Source of the DNA: Nitrospira lenta
Lineage (GTDB): Bacteria; Nitrospirota; Nitrospiria; Nitrospirales; Nitrospiraceae
DNA: 64,000 nucleotides
Direction of reading: 5' to 3'
Assembly: GCA_945865525.1 (NCBI GenBank)
Contig: CAMBDY010000004.1
Coordinates: 42,471-106,470 of the forward strand
The translations under genes were made by a program, and so were the position numbers. Below are positions 44,135 to 52,465 of the stretch, in pieces (within the stretch, counting starts at the first letter, position 1; every line of letters begins with the position of its first letter). The notes below the pieces were generated by a model. The model had not been told where the DNA came from and searched no databases. It worked only from the letters and a program-made list of their open reading frames with translations.

Positions 44135-44208
44135 TGGCTGGGGGACTAGGAATCGAACCTAGGTAGTCAGATCCAGAAACTGACGTCCTACCGCTAGACG
44201 ATCCCCCA
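44135..44208 (-). tRNA. tRNA-Gln(CTG)
   Basis: It has the same acceptor and T-arm as its neighbour. The anticodon arm TCAGT-TTCTGGA-TCTGA gives anticodon CTG, with a U-U mismatch at the pair closing the loop. CCA is encoded. The two Gln tRNAs look like a duplication that diverged in the anticodon arm to read CAG as well as CAA. Confidence 0.94.
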
Positions 44209-44276
44209 ACCTAAGGCCACAATAGTCTATGGGTCTTGGCTTCGTCAAGATCGATGCTGCGCGAAACGGAACTTTC

Positions 44277-45692
44277 TCAGGCCTGCGAGGCCCGGTCGAG
44301 CCCCTGGCGAAGCCGAAAGAGGACCCTGTCTCGCCCTAATATTTCCATCACTTCGAAAAGACCTGGGCTGGCTGTGCGGCCGGTCAAGGCCACACGGACC
44401 GGCTGGGCCAGCTGGCCCATCTTCATCTCCTCGGCTTCGACCAGCTGTTTGAAGGCCTCTTCCCATGGCTGCTTAGCAAAGACAGGGAAGGCCCCGAACC
44501 GAGCGAGCAATTTACCGAGAACTGGCGCGATCGCTGGTGTCAGAAACTTCTTTGCCGCTTCCTCATCAAACGTCACGGCCTGCCCGAAATAAGGTCTCAC
44601 CCAGTCAACCATCTCCACCAGCGTCTTCGCCCGCTCTTTCACGAGAACGACCAGTTGCGCAAGCCACTCGTGCGAAACAGTCCGGACTTCGTCGGTCAGA
44701 CCCGCGGCCTCCAGGAGCGGCACCAGCGCCTGAGCGACCTGGGTCGGCGGACTGATCTTAATATATTCCGCGTTCACCCACGTCAGCTTCTCAGGATTAA
44801 ATACGGCAGGCGAGGTTTGCACATTCTTCCAGGAAAACTTCTCGGTCAGCTCCTGACGCGTGAAGAGCTCTTGGTCTCCATGCGACCACCCGAGCCGTAC
44901 AAGATAATTCACCATGGCATCCGGCAAATAGCCCATGTCTTTATAGGCCATGATCGAGGTGGCGCCATGCCGCTTTGATAAGCGGGATTTATCCGAACCC
45001 AGAATCATCGGCAAATGCCCGAACTGCGGGACAGGAAACCCGAGCGCTTGGAAAATCTGAACCTGCCGCGGCGTATTAGTCAGGTGATCGTCTCCCCGCA
45101 CCACATGGGTAATGGCCATCAGGGCATCATCAACCACCACCGAAAAGTTGTACGTCGGATAGCCGTTTGACCGGAGAATGATTAAATCGTCTTGCACGCT
45201 ATTATCGAAGACGATCTTGCCCTTAATGAGGTCATCAACCACCGTCTCACCCGCTAACGGGGCCCTGAAGCGAAGGGCCGCGTCGCCGGCCTGATTAACT
45301 AGGCCACGATCACGGCACCGGCTATCGTATTTCGGGGACAGGCCCTTGACCTCGGCTTCCTTCCGCCTAGCTTCAAGTTCTTCTGCTGTGCAGGCACACC
45401 AATAGGCCTGCCCCTTCTCTACGAGCTGCATCGCATAGCTGCGATAGAGATCAATGCGCTCGGTCTGGCGGAAGGGCCCCTCGTCCCAATCCAGCCCCAC
45501 CCACTTGAGCCCCGCACGAATGGCCTCGATCGACTCATCCGTGGAGCGATCCTGATCCGTATCTTCGATGCGGAGAACAAAGACGCCCTTCTGCTGGCGG
45601 GCAAAGAGCCAGTTGAACAAAGCCGTACGGACCCCACCGATGTGGAGAAAGCCCGAGGGGCTAGGGGCGAATCTGACTCTGACTTGGCTCAT
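44277..45692 (-). CDS. gltX: glutamyl-tRNA synthetase
   Basis: 471 residues. HIGH motif in FAPSPSGFLHIGGVRTALF, KMSKS-type motif in SDKSRLSKRHGATS, a zinc-like cysteine segment around YWCACTAEELEA and SRCRDRG, and a C-terminal helical anticodon domain. It charges tRNA-Glu with glutamate. The two tRNA-Gln genes lie upstream on the plus-coordinate side and are transcribed in the same direction from their own signals. Since glnS is present, this GltX probably does not need to misacylate tRNA-Gln (inference). Confidence 0.96.
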   Translation of the reverse strand: MSQVRVRFAPSPSGFLHIGGVRTALFNWLFARQQKGVFVLRIEDTDQDRSTDESIEAIRAGLKWVGLDWDEGPFRQTERIDLYRSYAMQLVEKGQAYWCACTAEELEARRKEAEVKGLSPKYDSRCRDRGLVNQAGDAALRFRAPLAGETVVDDLIKGKIVFDNSVQDDLIILRSNGYPTYNFSVVVDDALMAITHVVRGDDHLTNTPRQVQIFQALGFPVPQFGHLPMILGSDKSRLSKRHGATSIMAYKDMGYLPDAMVNYLVRLGWSHGDQELFTRQELTEKFSWKNVQTSPAVFNPEKLTWVNAEYIKISPPTQVAQALVPLLEAAGLTDEVRTVSHEWLAQLVVLVKERAKTLVEMVDWVRPYFGQAVTFDEEAAKKFLTPAIAPVLGKLLARFGAFPVFAKQPWEEAFKQLVEAEEMKMGQLAQPVRVALTGRTASPGLFEVMEILGRDRVLFRLRQGLDRASQA

Positions 45693-45826
45693 CGGCTAAT
45701 CCTATATTGTCGCGGAACGGTCGGTATCTATAACATGGGGTCAAAAGTCTTGTACAGAATCGGTCGGCGCGGGCCCTTTCATCCGGAACGATCATTTGAT
45801 ATTGTGATGTCAACAAGATAAAGGAA

Positions 45827-46537
45827 ATGGTTATGGCTGAACCTACACAATCGGCAACGGTCCTATCGGTCGCAGATCTCACGCCCCACGTCCGTGAATT
45901 GATTCTGCTCCCCAAGGCGCAGAAGATTCTCTTTCAGCCAGGCCAATGGATCTCCCTCCAGCTCCCCGTCGGCATCAAGCCGCCCCTCAATCACGCCTAT
46001 TCGCCGGCATTGCCCCCTACTCCCACAGGACACCTGAGCCTGGTCTTTGATCGAGTGCCCGATGGAGCTGGCTCGAACTATCTCTACGGGCTTACGCCAG
46101 GAGATGAACTGCTGATGTCCGGTCCCTACGGGGACTTCTCACTGCCCCCCACCCTCGATCGAGAACTACTCTTCGTCAGTCGCTATACCGGCTTAGTGCC
46201 GATCCGCTGCATCTTGAAACAGTTGACGGCAGCAGGCCCCATGCCACCTGTCACCCTGATTGCGGTCGGTCCCGCCCAAGACGAACTGCTCTACCACGAA
46301 GAGTTGCAGGCCTTGGCAAAGCAACAGTCTTCCTTCCGCTATCTACCAATGGTAGTGAAGGGGACAGACGAGGAAGTTGTTGAGGCAACGCTGACCGTGC
46401 TGCGCCCCTTCCTCGCAGGCAAACCAAAACTGATGCCATGGCTCAGCGGAGTGAAGGGATTCGTGAGACCCTTGCGGACCTACTTTATGGAAGCAGGATA
46501 CGAGCGGAAAGAAATCAAAACTGAAACCTACGATTAG
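45827..46537 (+). CDS. ferredoxin-NADP reductase-like flavoprotein, atypical
   Basis: 236 residues. The general FNR layout is visible: a beta-barrel with PGQWISLQLP, a segment LNHAYSPA where the FAD motif RxYS would be (the Arg is replaced), GDELLMSGPYGDF before the nucleotide domain, and a C-terminal LSGVKGFVRPLRTYFMEAGY. The usual GGTGIxP nucleotide loop reads SRYTGLVPIRC. Loss of these residues makes normal FAD/NAD(P) binding doubtful. It converges on the Isc ferredoxin gene, sharing 4 bases at the stops, which hints at a redox link. Function otherwise unknown. Confidence 0.72.
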   Translation: MVMAEPTQSATVLSVADLTPHVRELILLPKAQKILFQPGQWISLQLPVGIKPPLNHAYSPALPPTPTGHLSLVFDRVPDGAGSNYLYGLTPGDELLMSGPYGDFSLPPTLDRELLFVSRYTGLVPIRCILKQLTAAGPMPPVTLIAVGPAQDELLYHEELQALAKQQSSFRYLPMVVKGTDEEVVEATLTVLRPFLAGKPKLMPWLSGVKGFVRPLRTYFMEAGYERKEIKTETYD

Positions 46538-46950
46538 TGCCCTTCCTTCACGAGATTCTTGTTCACCGCGGGGATCTCAACCACGATATCTTTCGTCCCG
46601 TTCGGCACACATTGGCAGCCGAGCCGTGACTGCAACGTGGTGAGCGGCGCTTTCTCTAACTGGTCGAACTCGTCGTCCGTCCCTTCGCTGCAGCTCTCCA
46701 GCCCCTGCTTCACGATGATATGGCACGTTGAGCAGGCGCAAACCCCTCCGCAGACATGTTCCAACGCTACCCCACCCCCCATCGCGACATCTAACAGACT
46801 GCCGGGAAGCCCAGTCGGGCCGTAGGGAATCTTGTCTGGATCGACCAAAACCTGAGTCGTCACTCCATCAGGAGCGATAAACGTGACGGTATAGGCTCGC
46901 TGCGGCAACGTATAATCAGCTTTTTCAATATAGGGATTGCTTCCGCCCAT
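46534..46950 (-). CDS. fdx: [2Fe-2S] ferredoxin, Isc/adrenodoxin type
   Basis: 138 residues. Cluster ligands C67, C73 and C76 in EHVCGGVCACSTCHIIV, and C112 in SRLGCQC, follow the adrenodoxin spacing (Cx5Cx2C...C). About 20 residues at the N-terminus precede the ferredoxin fold. Fdx supplies electrons for cluster assembly on IscU. It is not inside the isc operon but divergent from iscR, separated by 134 bases that probably hold control sites for both. Confidence 0.92.
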   Translation of the reverse strand: MGGSNPYIEKADYTLPQRAYTVTFIAPDGVTTQVLVDPDKIPYGPTGLPGSLLDVAMGGGVALEHVCGGVCACSTCHIIVKQGLESCSEGTDDEFDQLEKAPLTTLQSRLGCQCVPNGTKDIVVEIPAVNKNLVKEGH

Positions 46951-46993
46951 AGACTGTTCCTTTCGCAGCCAAATTCAGCCTTCGGTCCTACTG

Positions 46994-47023
46994 TTGACAG
47001 GCCAAAGCCCTGCATGCTATTGT
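46994..47023 (+). promoter_or_regulatory. candidate promoter of the isc operon
   Basis: TTGACA (46994-46999), 18 bases, then TATTGT (47018-47023) preceded by TG at 47015-47016 as an extended -10. Transcription would start near 47030, 55 bases before iscR. Confidence 0.5.
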
Positions 47024-47040
47024 TTATCCGACCATACTGA

Positions 47041-47063
47041 TCGGAGACCATTATAGTCTCCGA
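47041..47063. promoter_or_regulatory. palindrome in the fdx-iscR gap, candidate IscR operator
   Basis: TCGGAGAC (47041-47048), 7 bases, GTCTCCGA (47056-47063): 8-bp perfect arms just upstream of the iscR gene, which encodes an Rrf2 regulator. Auto-control by IscR is common, so this is the best operator candidate. The sequence does not match the E. coli IscR consensus closely. Confidence 0.5.
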
Positions 47064-47084
47064 CCCTAGAGATCGGCAATAGTA

Positions 47085-47558
47085 ATGTTGAAGATTTCAA
47101 AAAAAGCAGACTACGCCCTCATGGCTCTTCAGCACATCGCCGCCTCCCAGTTCAGCGACGTGTTACCAGGCCGTGTCGTGAATACGAAAGAAATCGCGGA
47201 GGAATACCACATTCCCCTAGAACTCCTGGCCAAGGTCCTCCAGGCCCTGGCCAGAAACGGGCTGATCGAGAGCCACAATGGCCCAAAAGGCGGCTACGTA
47301 CTGGCCCGACGTGCCGAGACGATTACGATCGCACAAATTCTCGAAAGCATCGAAGGGCCTCTGGGCATCACCGACTGTTCCCACGAGAAGGATGGAGACC
47401 TCTGCATGCAGCGGGACAATTGCAATATCCGCACACCGCTGTTGAAGATCCAGGACAGCATTGCCCAATTGCTCAATAGCATGACCCTGCAAGACATGAT
47501 GGGTGGCACACCGCTCATTACGATTCAGTCCTCCGCGGTACAAGGAGTTGCACGATGA
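47085..47558 (+). CDS. iscR: Rrf2-family iron-sulfur regulator IscR
   Basis: 157 residues. An N-terminal winged helix ([17 protein letters not shown], then [20 protein letters not shown], then [10 protein letters not shown]) and three cysteines C98, C107 and C113 (spacing Cx8Cx5C) for a [2Fe-2S] cluster. It senses cluster status and adjusts isc expression. It is the first gene of the operon, and its stop overlaps the iscS ATG by 4 bases (ATGA). The upstream palindrome is its likely target. Confidence 0.95.
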   Translation: MLKISKKADYALMALQHIAASQFSDVLPGRVVNTKEIAEEYHIPLELLAKVLQALARNGLIESHNGPKGGYVLARRAETITIAQILESIEGPLGITDCSHEKDGDLCMQRDNCNIRTPLLKIQDSIAQLLNSMTLQDMMGGTPLITIQSSAVQGVAR

Positions 47559-48772
47559 AACTGCCGATTTTCTTAGACAATCACTCTACTTCCGCAATGG
47601 ATCCCCGCGTACTGGAGACCATGCTCCCCTATTTCGTCGAGAAGTTCGGGAATGCGGCCAGCCGCAACCACGCCTTCGGGTGGGCTGCGGAAGAAGCTGT
47701 CGAAAATGCTCGGAAACAGATCGCCAAGCTAATCAAGGCCGACCCGAAAGAGATCGTTTTTATGAGCGGTGCCACTGAATCGGACAATCTCGCAATTAAG
47801 GGCGTCCTGGAAATGTATGGGGAGAAGGGCACCCATATCATTACCTCCTCCACCGAACATCGCGCGGTCCTCGACACCATCAAAGCGCTGGAGGGCAAGG
47901 GCAAAATAACCGTCACCTATCTCGCTGTTGATAAATTCGGGATGGTGAATCCTGAGGATGTACGCGCGGCGATCACCGAAAAAACGATCCTCATCTCCGT
48001 CATGCTGGCGAACAATGAAATCGGCACGATCAACCCCGTCAAAGAGATCGGTAAAATCGCCAAGGAGAAGGGTGTCCTCTTCCACTGCGACGCCACGCAG
48101 GGCGTGGGGAAAATCCCGGTCGATGTGCAGGAAATGGGTATCGATCTGATGTCTTTCTCCGCCCATAAGATGTACGGGCCCAAGGGAATCGGAGCGCTCT
48201 ACGTGAGGAAGAAGAACCCGCGCGTGCGCATTGTCGCGCAAATGGACGGCGGCGGACACGAACGCGGTATGCGCTCCGGTACGCTTCCCGTGCCCTTGAT
48301 CGTGGGATTCGGCAAGGCTTGCGAGCTCTGCGAGCAGGAAATGGCCACAGACACGGCGCGGTTGATCACTATGCGCGACCGACTGGAGGCTAGCCTGATG
48401 AAGGCCCTCGAGGAAAGCTATCTGAATGGCCATCCGATCAACCGGCTCCCTGGCAACCTCAATATCTCCTTCGCCTACGTGGAGGGCGAGTCGTTGTTAA
48501 TGGGGATGAAGGATATCGCGCTCTCATCTGGGTCGGCCTGCACCTCGGCCACATTGGAGCCCTCCTACGTGCTGCGCGCCCTAGGAGTTGGAACGGAACT
48601 GGCGCATTCCTCGATCCGCTTCGGCTTAGGCCGTTTCAATACGGACGATGAAATCGACTATACGATCAAGAAGGTGATTGAAGTCGTCACCAAGTTGCGC
48701 GACATGTCCCCGCTGTACGAGATGGCAAAAGAAGGCGTCGATTTGAAATCAGTTCAATGGGCGGCCCACTAA
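47555..48772 (+). CDS. iscS: cysteine desulfurase IscS
   Basis: 405 residues, PLP-dependent. The PLP lysine is in [18 protein letters not shown], the cofactor region [15 protein letters not shown] is present, and the catalytic cysteine is in [39 protein letters not shown] marks the N-terminus (class I IscS usually has DYxxTTP; here DNHSTS, as in NifS-like variants). It removes sulfur from cysteine and hands it to IscU. It is translationally coupled to iscR and lies 25 bases before iscU. Confidence 0.97.
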   Translation: MKLPIFLDNHSTSAMDPRVLETMLPYFVEKFGNAASRNHAFGWAAEEAVENARKQIAKLIKADPKEIVFMSGATESDNLAIKGVLEMYGEKGTHIITSSTEHRAVLDTIKALEGKGKITVTYLAVDKFGMVNPEDVRAAITEKTILISVMLANNEIGTINPVKEIGKIAKEKGVLFHCDATQGVGKIPVDVQEMGIDLMSFSAHKMYGPKGIGALYVRKKNPRVRIVAQMDGGGHERGMRSGTLPVPLIVGFGKACELCEQEMATDTARLITMRDRLEASLMKALEESYLNGHPINRLPGNLNISFAYVEGESLLMGMKDIALSSGSACTSATLEPSYVLRALGVGTELAHSSIRFGLGRFNTDDEIDYTIKKVIEVVTKLRDMSPLYEMAKEGVDLKSVQWAAH

Positions 48773-48797
48773 CAGGGCAGCAAAAGGAGGATGCATC

Positions 48798-49196
48798 ATG
48801 GCCTACAGTGAAAAAGTCGTCGATCATTTCAATAACCCCCGCAACATGGGGAGCTTCAAAAAGGACGAGGAAGGGGTCGGCACCGGCATGGTCGGCGCCC
48901 CGGAGTGTGGCGACGTAATGAAGCTTCAGATTAAGGTGCACAACGATATGATCGTGGACGCGAAATTCAAAACCTTCGGCTGCGGGTCCGCCATCGCTAG
49001 CTCCAGCCTCGCCACCGAGTGGCTGAAGGGTAAGACCATCCAAGAAGCCCAGAAGATCAAAAACACCGACATCGTACAGGAGCTAAACCTGCCGCCGGTG
49101 AAGATCCATTGCTCCGTACTCGCCGAGGATGCCATCAAAGCGGCTCTCGCAGACTACCAGAAGAACGCCGATGGGCCCGCGGCCGCCGCGAAGTAA
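48798..49196 (+). CDS. iscU: iron-sulfur cluster scaffold IscU
   Basis: 132 residues, close to the usual 128. Cluster ligands C37 with D39 in GAPECGDVM, C62 in FGCGSAIASSS and H104-C105 in KIHCSVLAEDA are all present. The chaperone-recognition motif LPPVK is at residues 98-102, matching the HscA encoded downstream. An Ala-rich tail ends the protein. GGAGG precedes the ATG. It is the platform on which IscS sulfur and iron are built into [2Fe-2S] and [4Fe-4S] clusters. Confidence 0.98.
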   Translation: MAYSEKVVDHFNNPRNMGSFKKDEEGVGTGMVGAPECGDVMKLQIKVHNDMIVDAKFKTFGCGSAIASSSLATEWLKGKTIQEAQKIKNTDIVQELNLPPVKIHCSVLAEDAIKAALADYQKNADGPAAAAK

Positions 49197-49216
49197 CGTC
49201 AGAAAGGGAGCGCACC

Positions 49217-49573
49217 ATGGACACGACCAACGCAGCAACCCAGGCGCCGGTGATTACGCTCAGCGAGACAGCCCTCAAGGAGGTCAAGCGCCTCATCAAC
49301 GTGCAAGGCCTGACTGAAGGCGGGCTCCGGCTCGGCGTGAAAGGTGGCGGCTGTTCAGGGCTCAGCTATACGATCAACTTCGACGAAAAGATCGGCCCGC
49401 ATGACCAGGTTCATGACATTGATGGGGTCAAAGTTCTTGTCGATGCCAAGAGTGCTATTTATCTGCAAGGCACGCAGCTGGACTTTCAGAAAGACCTGCT
49501 TAGCGGGAATTTCAAGTTTGTCAATCCAAACGCTGAAAAAACCTGCGGGTGTGGCGAGTCCTTCTCGGCATAG
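49217..49573 (+). CDS. iscA: A-type iron-sulfur carrier IscA
   Basis: 118 residues from ATG 49217, with AAAGGGAG upstream. The three ligand cysteines are C46 (KGGGCSGLSY) and C110 and C112 (KTCGCGESFSA). A ten-residue N-terminal extension precedes the HesB-type core (ITLSETALKEVKRLI). It carries clusters or iron from IscU to apoproteins. It ends about 24 bases before the hscB start in a tightly packed operon. Confidence 0.96.
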   Translation: MDTTNAATQAPVITLSETALKEVKRLINVQGLTEGGLRLGVKGGGCSGLSYTINFDEKIGPHDQVHDIDGVKVLVDAKSAIYLQGTQLDFQKDLLSGNFKFVNPNAEKTCGCGESFSA

Positions 49574-49596
49574 TGGACGACAATAAAGATACCGGG

Positions 49597-50313
49597 ATGG
49601 ACCATCACGACACCCACAACTCAAACCCTCGCGAACTCCAAATGGCCAGAAGTATGTGCTGGCACTGTCAGTCTGAGGTGTCCGGAGAATATTTCTGCGA
49701 CCGCTGTATCAAAGTCCAACCGGTCTCGAAGGAAACCGATTACTTCACCTGCCTCGGGTTCCCTCGCCGCCTCACGATCGACCCACGCAAGCTAGAAGCT
49801 AAGTTTTACGAACTCAGTCGTGCGTTCCATCCAGACTTCTATCAGAACAAAAGTGAAACGGAACAGGCCATTAGCCTCGGCAACTCCGCCATACTCAATT
49901 CGGCCTATCGCACCCTCCGCGATCCGATTCAGCGGGCTGAATATCTGCTTGACCTCGAAGCGGGAGCCGTGAAGGAACTTAAGAATTCGCCTCCGGCTGA
50001 CCTCTTTGAGGAAATCCTTGAACTCCAAGACACGCTGAACGAATACCGGGCCGCCGAGCGCACATCGGAAACGCAGCAACAGCTTCGCGCCAAACTCCAC
50101 GCGGAACAACTGACCCTGGAACAGCGCAAGCAAGACATGGAGACCAACCTCCAGCAACTCTTCACCAACTGGGATGCGCTTCAGGATCACGGCGACGCGA
50201 CCAGCCAAGCCCGTACCGAACGGGACCGCCTGCTGAAACAGATACGAGAAATCCTCGCCAACCGCACCTACGTCAAGAGTATCGTCAACAACCTCGTCGC
50301 AACCATCGGATAA
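49597..50313 (+). CDS. hscB: co-chaperone HscB with N-terminal zinc-finger extension
   Basis: 238 residues from ATG 49597; ATG 49642 is an alternative that still keeps the cysteines. Two CxxC pairs (C21/C24 in SMCWHCQSE and C34/C37 in YFCDRCIKV) form a small zinc domain, as in human HSCB but unlike E. coli HscB. The J-domain follows with HPD at 78-80 (SRAFHPDFYQN), then a three-helix domain (FEEILELQDTLNEYRAAE) for IscU binding. It brings IscU to HscA and stimulates its ATPase. hscA starts 5 bases downstream. Confidence 0.92.
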   Translation: MDHHDTHNSNPRELQMARSMCWHCQSEVSGEYFCDRCIKVQPVSKETDYFTCLGFPRRLTIDPRKLEAKFYELSRAFHPDFYQNKSETEQAISLGNSAILNSAYRTLRDPIQRAEYLLDLEAGAVKELKNSPPADLFEEILELQDTLNEYRAAERTSETQQQLRAKLHAEQLTLEQRKQDMETNLQQLFTNWDALQDHGDATSQARTERDRLLKQIREILANRTYVKSIVNNLVATIG

Positions 50314-50318
50314 CTACC

Positions 50319-52139
50319 ATGTCACGCATCGTCGGCATCGATCTCGGCACCACGAATTCGCTCGTGGCCTACATGAAAAATGGCCACCCCTGTGTCATTC
50401 CTGTGCGAAACGAACGGACGATGGTGCCCTCTGTCGTGGCTATGACCGACAACGGACTGATCGTTGGCGACCCAGCAAAGGAACATCTGGTCCGCAATCC
50501 CGAGCGAACGGTCTACTCTGTCAAACGCTTCATGGGAAAGGCCCTTGAGGACGTGCAGAGCGAACTGGCCTACTTCCCCTACTCGCTCACTGAGCAAGGC
50601 GGTGTGATCCGGATCAAGCTCGGCGAAAAATCCTATTCGCCGCCGCAAATTTCGGCGATGATTTTAAAAGAATTAAAACAACGGGCGGAAGAACATCTCC
50701 GCGAAAGCATCACAAAAGCCGTCATCACAGTTCCCGCCTACTTCAACGATAGCCAGCGCCAAGCCACGAAAGACGCTGGCCTGATCGCCGGACTCGACGT
50801 GGTGCGAATTATCAATGAACCGACCGCCGCCTCGCTCGCCTACGGCCTGCAAGCAAAGACGCAAGGGACGATCGCCATCTACGACTTCGGTGGCGGCACG
50901 TTCGATATCTCCATCCTTAAACTCAAAAACGGTATCTTCGAAGTGTTGGCTACAAACGGCAACACCCGCTTGGGCGGAGACGATCTTGACCGTGAGATTG
51001 CCAACCTCTTTCTAGCGGATATTCGCAGCCAGCAGGGGATCGATCTCCGCGCCTACCCAGATCAGATGCAAGCGATCCGGCTCGAGGCGGAACGAGCCAA
51101 AATTCACCTGTCGAATGAACTGAAGACCCAGATATCGGTTGAGCTTCCGGACAAGAAGGGATATTTCACGCGCGAGTTGACGCGGGACCAACTCGAGTCC
51201 CTAACCATGGGAATTATCGAACAGACGCTGGTGCCCTGCCGGTTGGCCTTGCAAGACGCGGGGCTCACCCCTGACACAATCGATGAAATCGTGCTGGTCG
51301 GGGGCTCCACTCGCATGCCACTCGTGCGGCAGCGGGTTCAGGAGTTGTTCGGGAAGACTCCCCATTGTGAGATCAATCCTGACGAAGTCGTGGCCCTCGG
51401 CGCAGCCATACAAGCGGACATCCTCAGCGGCGGCACGACAGACATGCTCTTGCTCGACGTCACACCCCTTTCGCTCGGTATCGAAACCATGGGCGGTGTG
51501 ATGAGCAGCTTAATTCACCGGAATACGACCATCCCGGCAAGCGCAAAAGAAATGTTCACCACCTATGTCGATGGACAAACCGGTGTGGATATTCACATCC
51601 TCCAAGGCGAGCGAGAACTCGCGAACAATAATCGTAGCCTGGCAAAGTTCAGGCTGAAAGTACCTCCCCTCCCGGCCGGCGCCCCGCGCATCGAAGTCAC
51701 ATTCCTGATCGACGCCAATGGAATCTTAAATGTGAATGCCAGCGACATGCGGACGGGACAGAGCCAGTCCATCGAGGTGAAACCCTCGTATGGTTTATCC
51801 GACCAAGAAGTGGAGCAGATGATCGAGGATTCGTTCAAGTGTGCAGCAGAGGACATCGGCACCCGCAAATTAATCGAAACAAGGCTCGAGGCCGGCGCCT
51901 TAATCACGACGATGGAGAAATCGCTGCGTGAGGGGGACCGTCTGGTTGCGGCAGAAGAGGCCACGGCCATCCGCGCAGCCCTCGCGGCCTTGTCTACCGC
52001 AAAAGACGGCAACGACCCCCGTACGATCCGTGCATGTATGGCCACCCTTGAACAATCGGCGCAGCACCTGACCGTCGCCATACTGAACGATGCGCTCACA
52101 CGAGGGCTCCAGGGGAAGAAAGTCTCAGACCTAACCTGA
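50319..52139 (+). CDS. hscA: Hsp70-type chaperone HscA
   Basis: 606 residues. ATPase domain motifs: GIDLGTTNSLVAYMKNG at the N-terminus, AVITVPAYFNDSQRQATKDA, YDFGGGTFDISIL and IVLVGGSTRMPLVRQ. The substrate domain has TIPASAKEMFTTYVDGQTG and a short helical lid. Unlike DnaK it lacks a long Gly-rich tail. HscA binds the LPPVK motif of IscU (present upstream) and drives cluster release. It is the penultimate isc operon gene. Confidence 0.96.
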   Translation: MSRIVGIDLGTTNSLVAYMKNGHPCVIPVRNERTMVPSVVAMTDNGLIVGDPAKEHLVRNPERTVYSVKRFMGKALEDVQSELAYFPYSLTEQGGVIRIKLGEKSYSPPQISAMILKELKQRAEEHLRESITKAVITVPAYFNDSQRQATKDAGLIAGLDVVRIINEPTAASLAYGLQAKTQGTIAIYDFGGGTFDISILKLKNGIFEVLATNGNTRLGGDDLDREIANLFLADIRSQQGIDLRAYPDQMQAIRLEAERAKIHLSNELKTQISVELPDKKGYFTRELTRDQLESLTMGIIEQTLVPCRLALQDAGLTPDTIDEIVLVGGSTRMPLVRQRVQELFGKTPHCEINPDEVVALGAAIQADILSGGTTDMLLLDVTPLSLGIETMGGVMSSLIHRNTTIPASAKEMFTTYVDGQTGVDIHILQGERELANNNRSLAKFRLKVPPLPAGAPRIEVTFLIDANGILNVNASDMRTGQSQSIEVKPSYGLSDQEVEQMIEDSFKCAAEDIGTRKLIETRLEAGALITTMEKSLREGDRLVAAEEATAIRAALAALSTAKDGNDPRTIRACMATLEQSAQHLTVAILNDALTRGLQGKKVSDLT

Positions 52140-52192
52140 CGCGGCCCAGGGAAACTTGTTGTGCCGTGCCGTCCAACGACGAAGGAGTTCAG

Positions 52193-52405
52193 ATGGATCT
52201 ACAATGGAACAACATCGAAGATATCGCGATTCGCTTGCGTGAAGAGCATCCGGAGACGGACCCTCTCACGGTTCGCTTCACCGACCTACATGCCTGGGTG
52301 GTAGCGCTTTCTGATTTCAAGGACGATAGCAAGAAGTCGAATGAGAAAATTCTGGAAGCAATTCAGATGGCGTGGCACGAGGAATATCAGGACTCGAAAG
52401 GTTAA
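52193..52405 (+). CDS. iscX: IscX, small acidic Isc accessory protein
   Basis: 70 residues from ATG 52193, which has AAGGAG at 52182-52187; a longer frame begins upstream. LQWNNIEDIAIRLREEHPET, then RFTDLHAWVVALSDFKDD and ILEAIQMAWHEEY are standard IscX strings. It binds IscS and iron and tunes cluster assembly. It closes the isc operon, as in gammaproteobacteria. Confidence 0.94.
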   Translation: MDLQWNNIEDIAIRLREEHPETDPLTVRFTDLHAWVVALSDFKDDSKKSNEKILEAIQMAWHEEYQDSKG

Positions 52406-52435
52406 TCCGCTAAGCAACCCCAAAATGCTCCCACC

Positions 52436-52460
52436 TCGCGACTTTTTTCAGCAGCCGGCA
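52436..52460. repeat. second copy of the TGnTGAAAAA(A)GTC intergenic element
   Basis: Read on the minus strand, this reads TGCCGGCTGCTGAAAAAAGTCGCGAGG, sharing the CCGG-TG-TGAAAAA-GTC core with 10711-10731. It lies between the converging iscX and PBP1a genes. Confidence 0.4.
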
Positions 52461-52465
52461 TCTGG

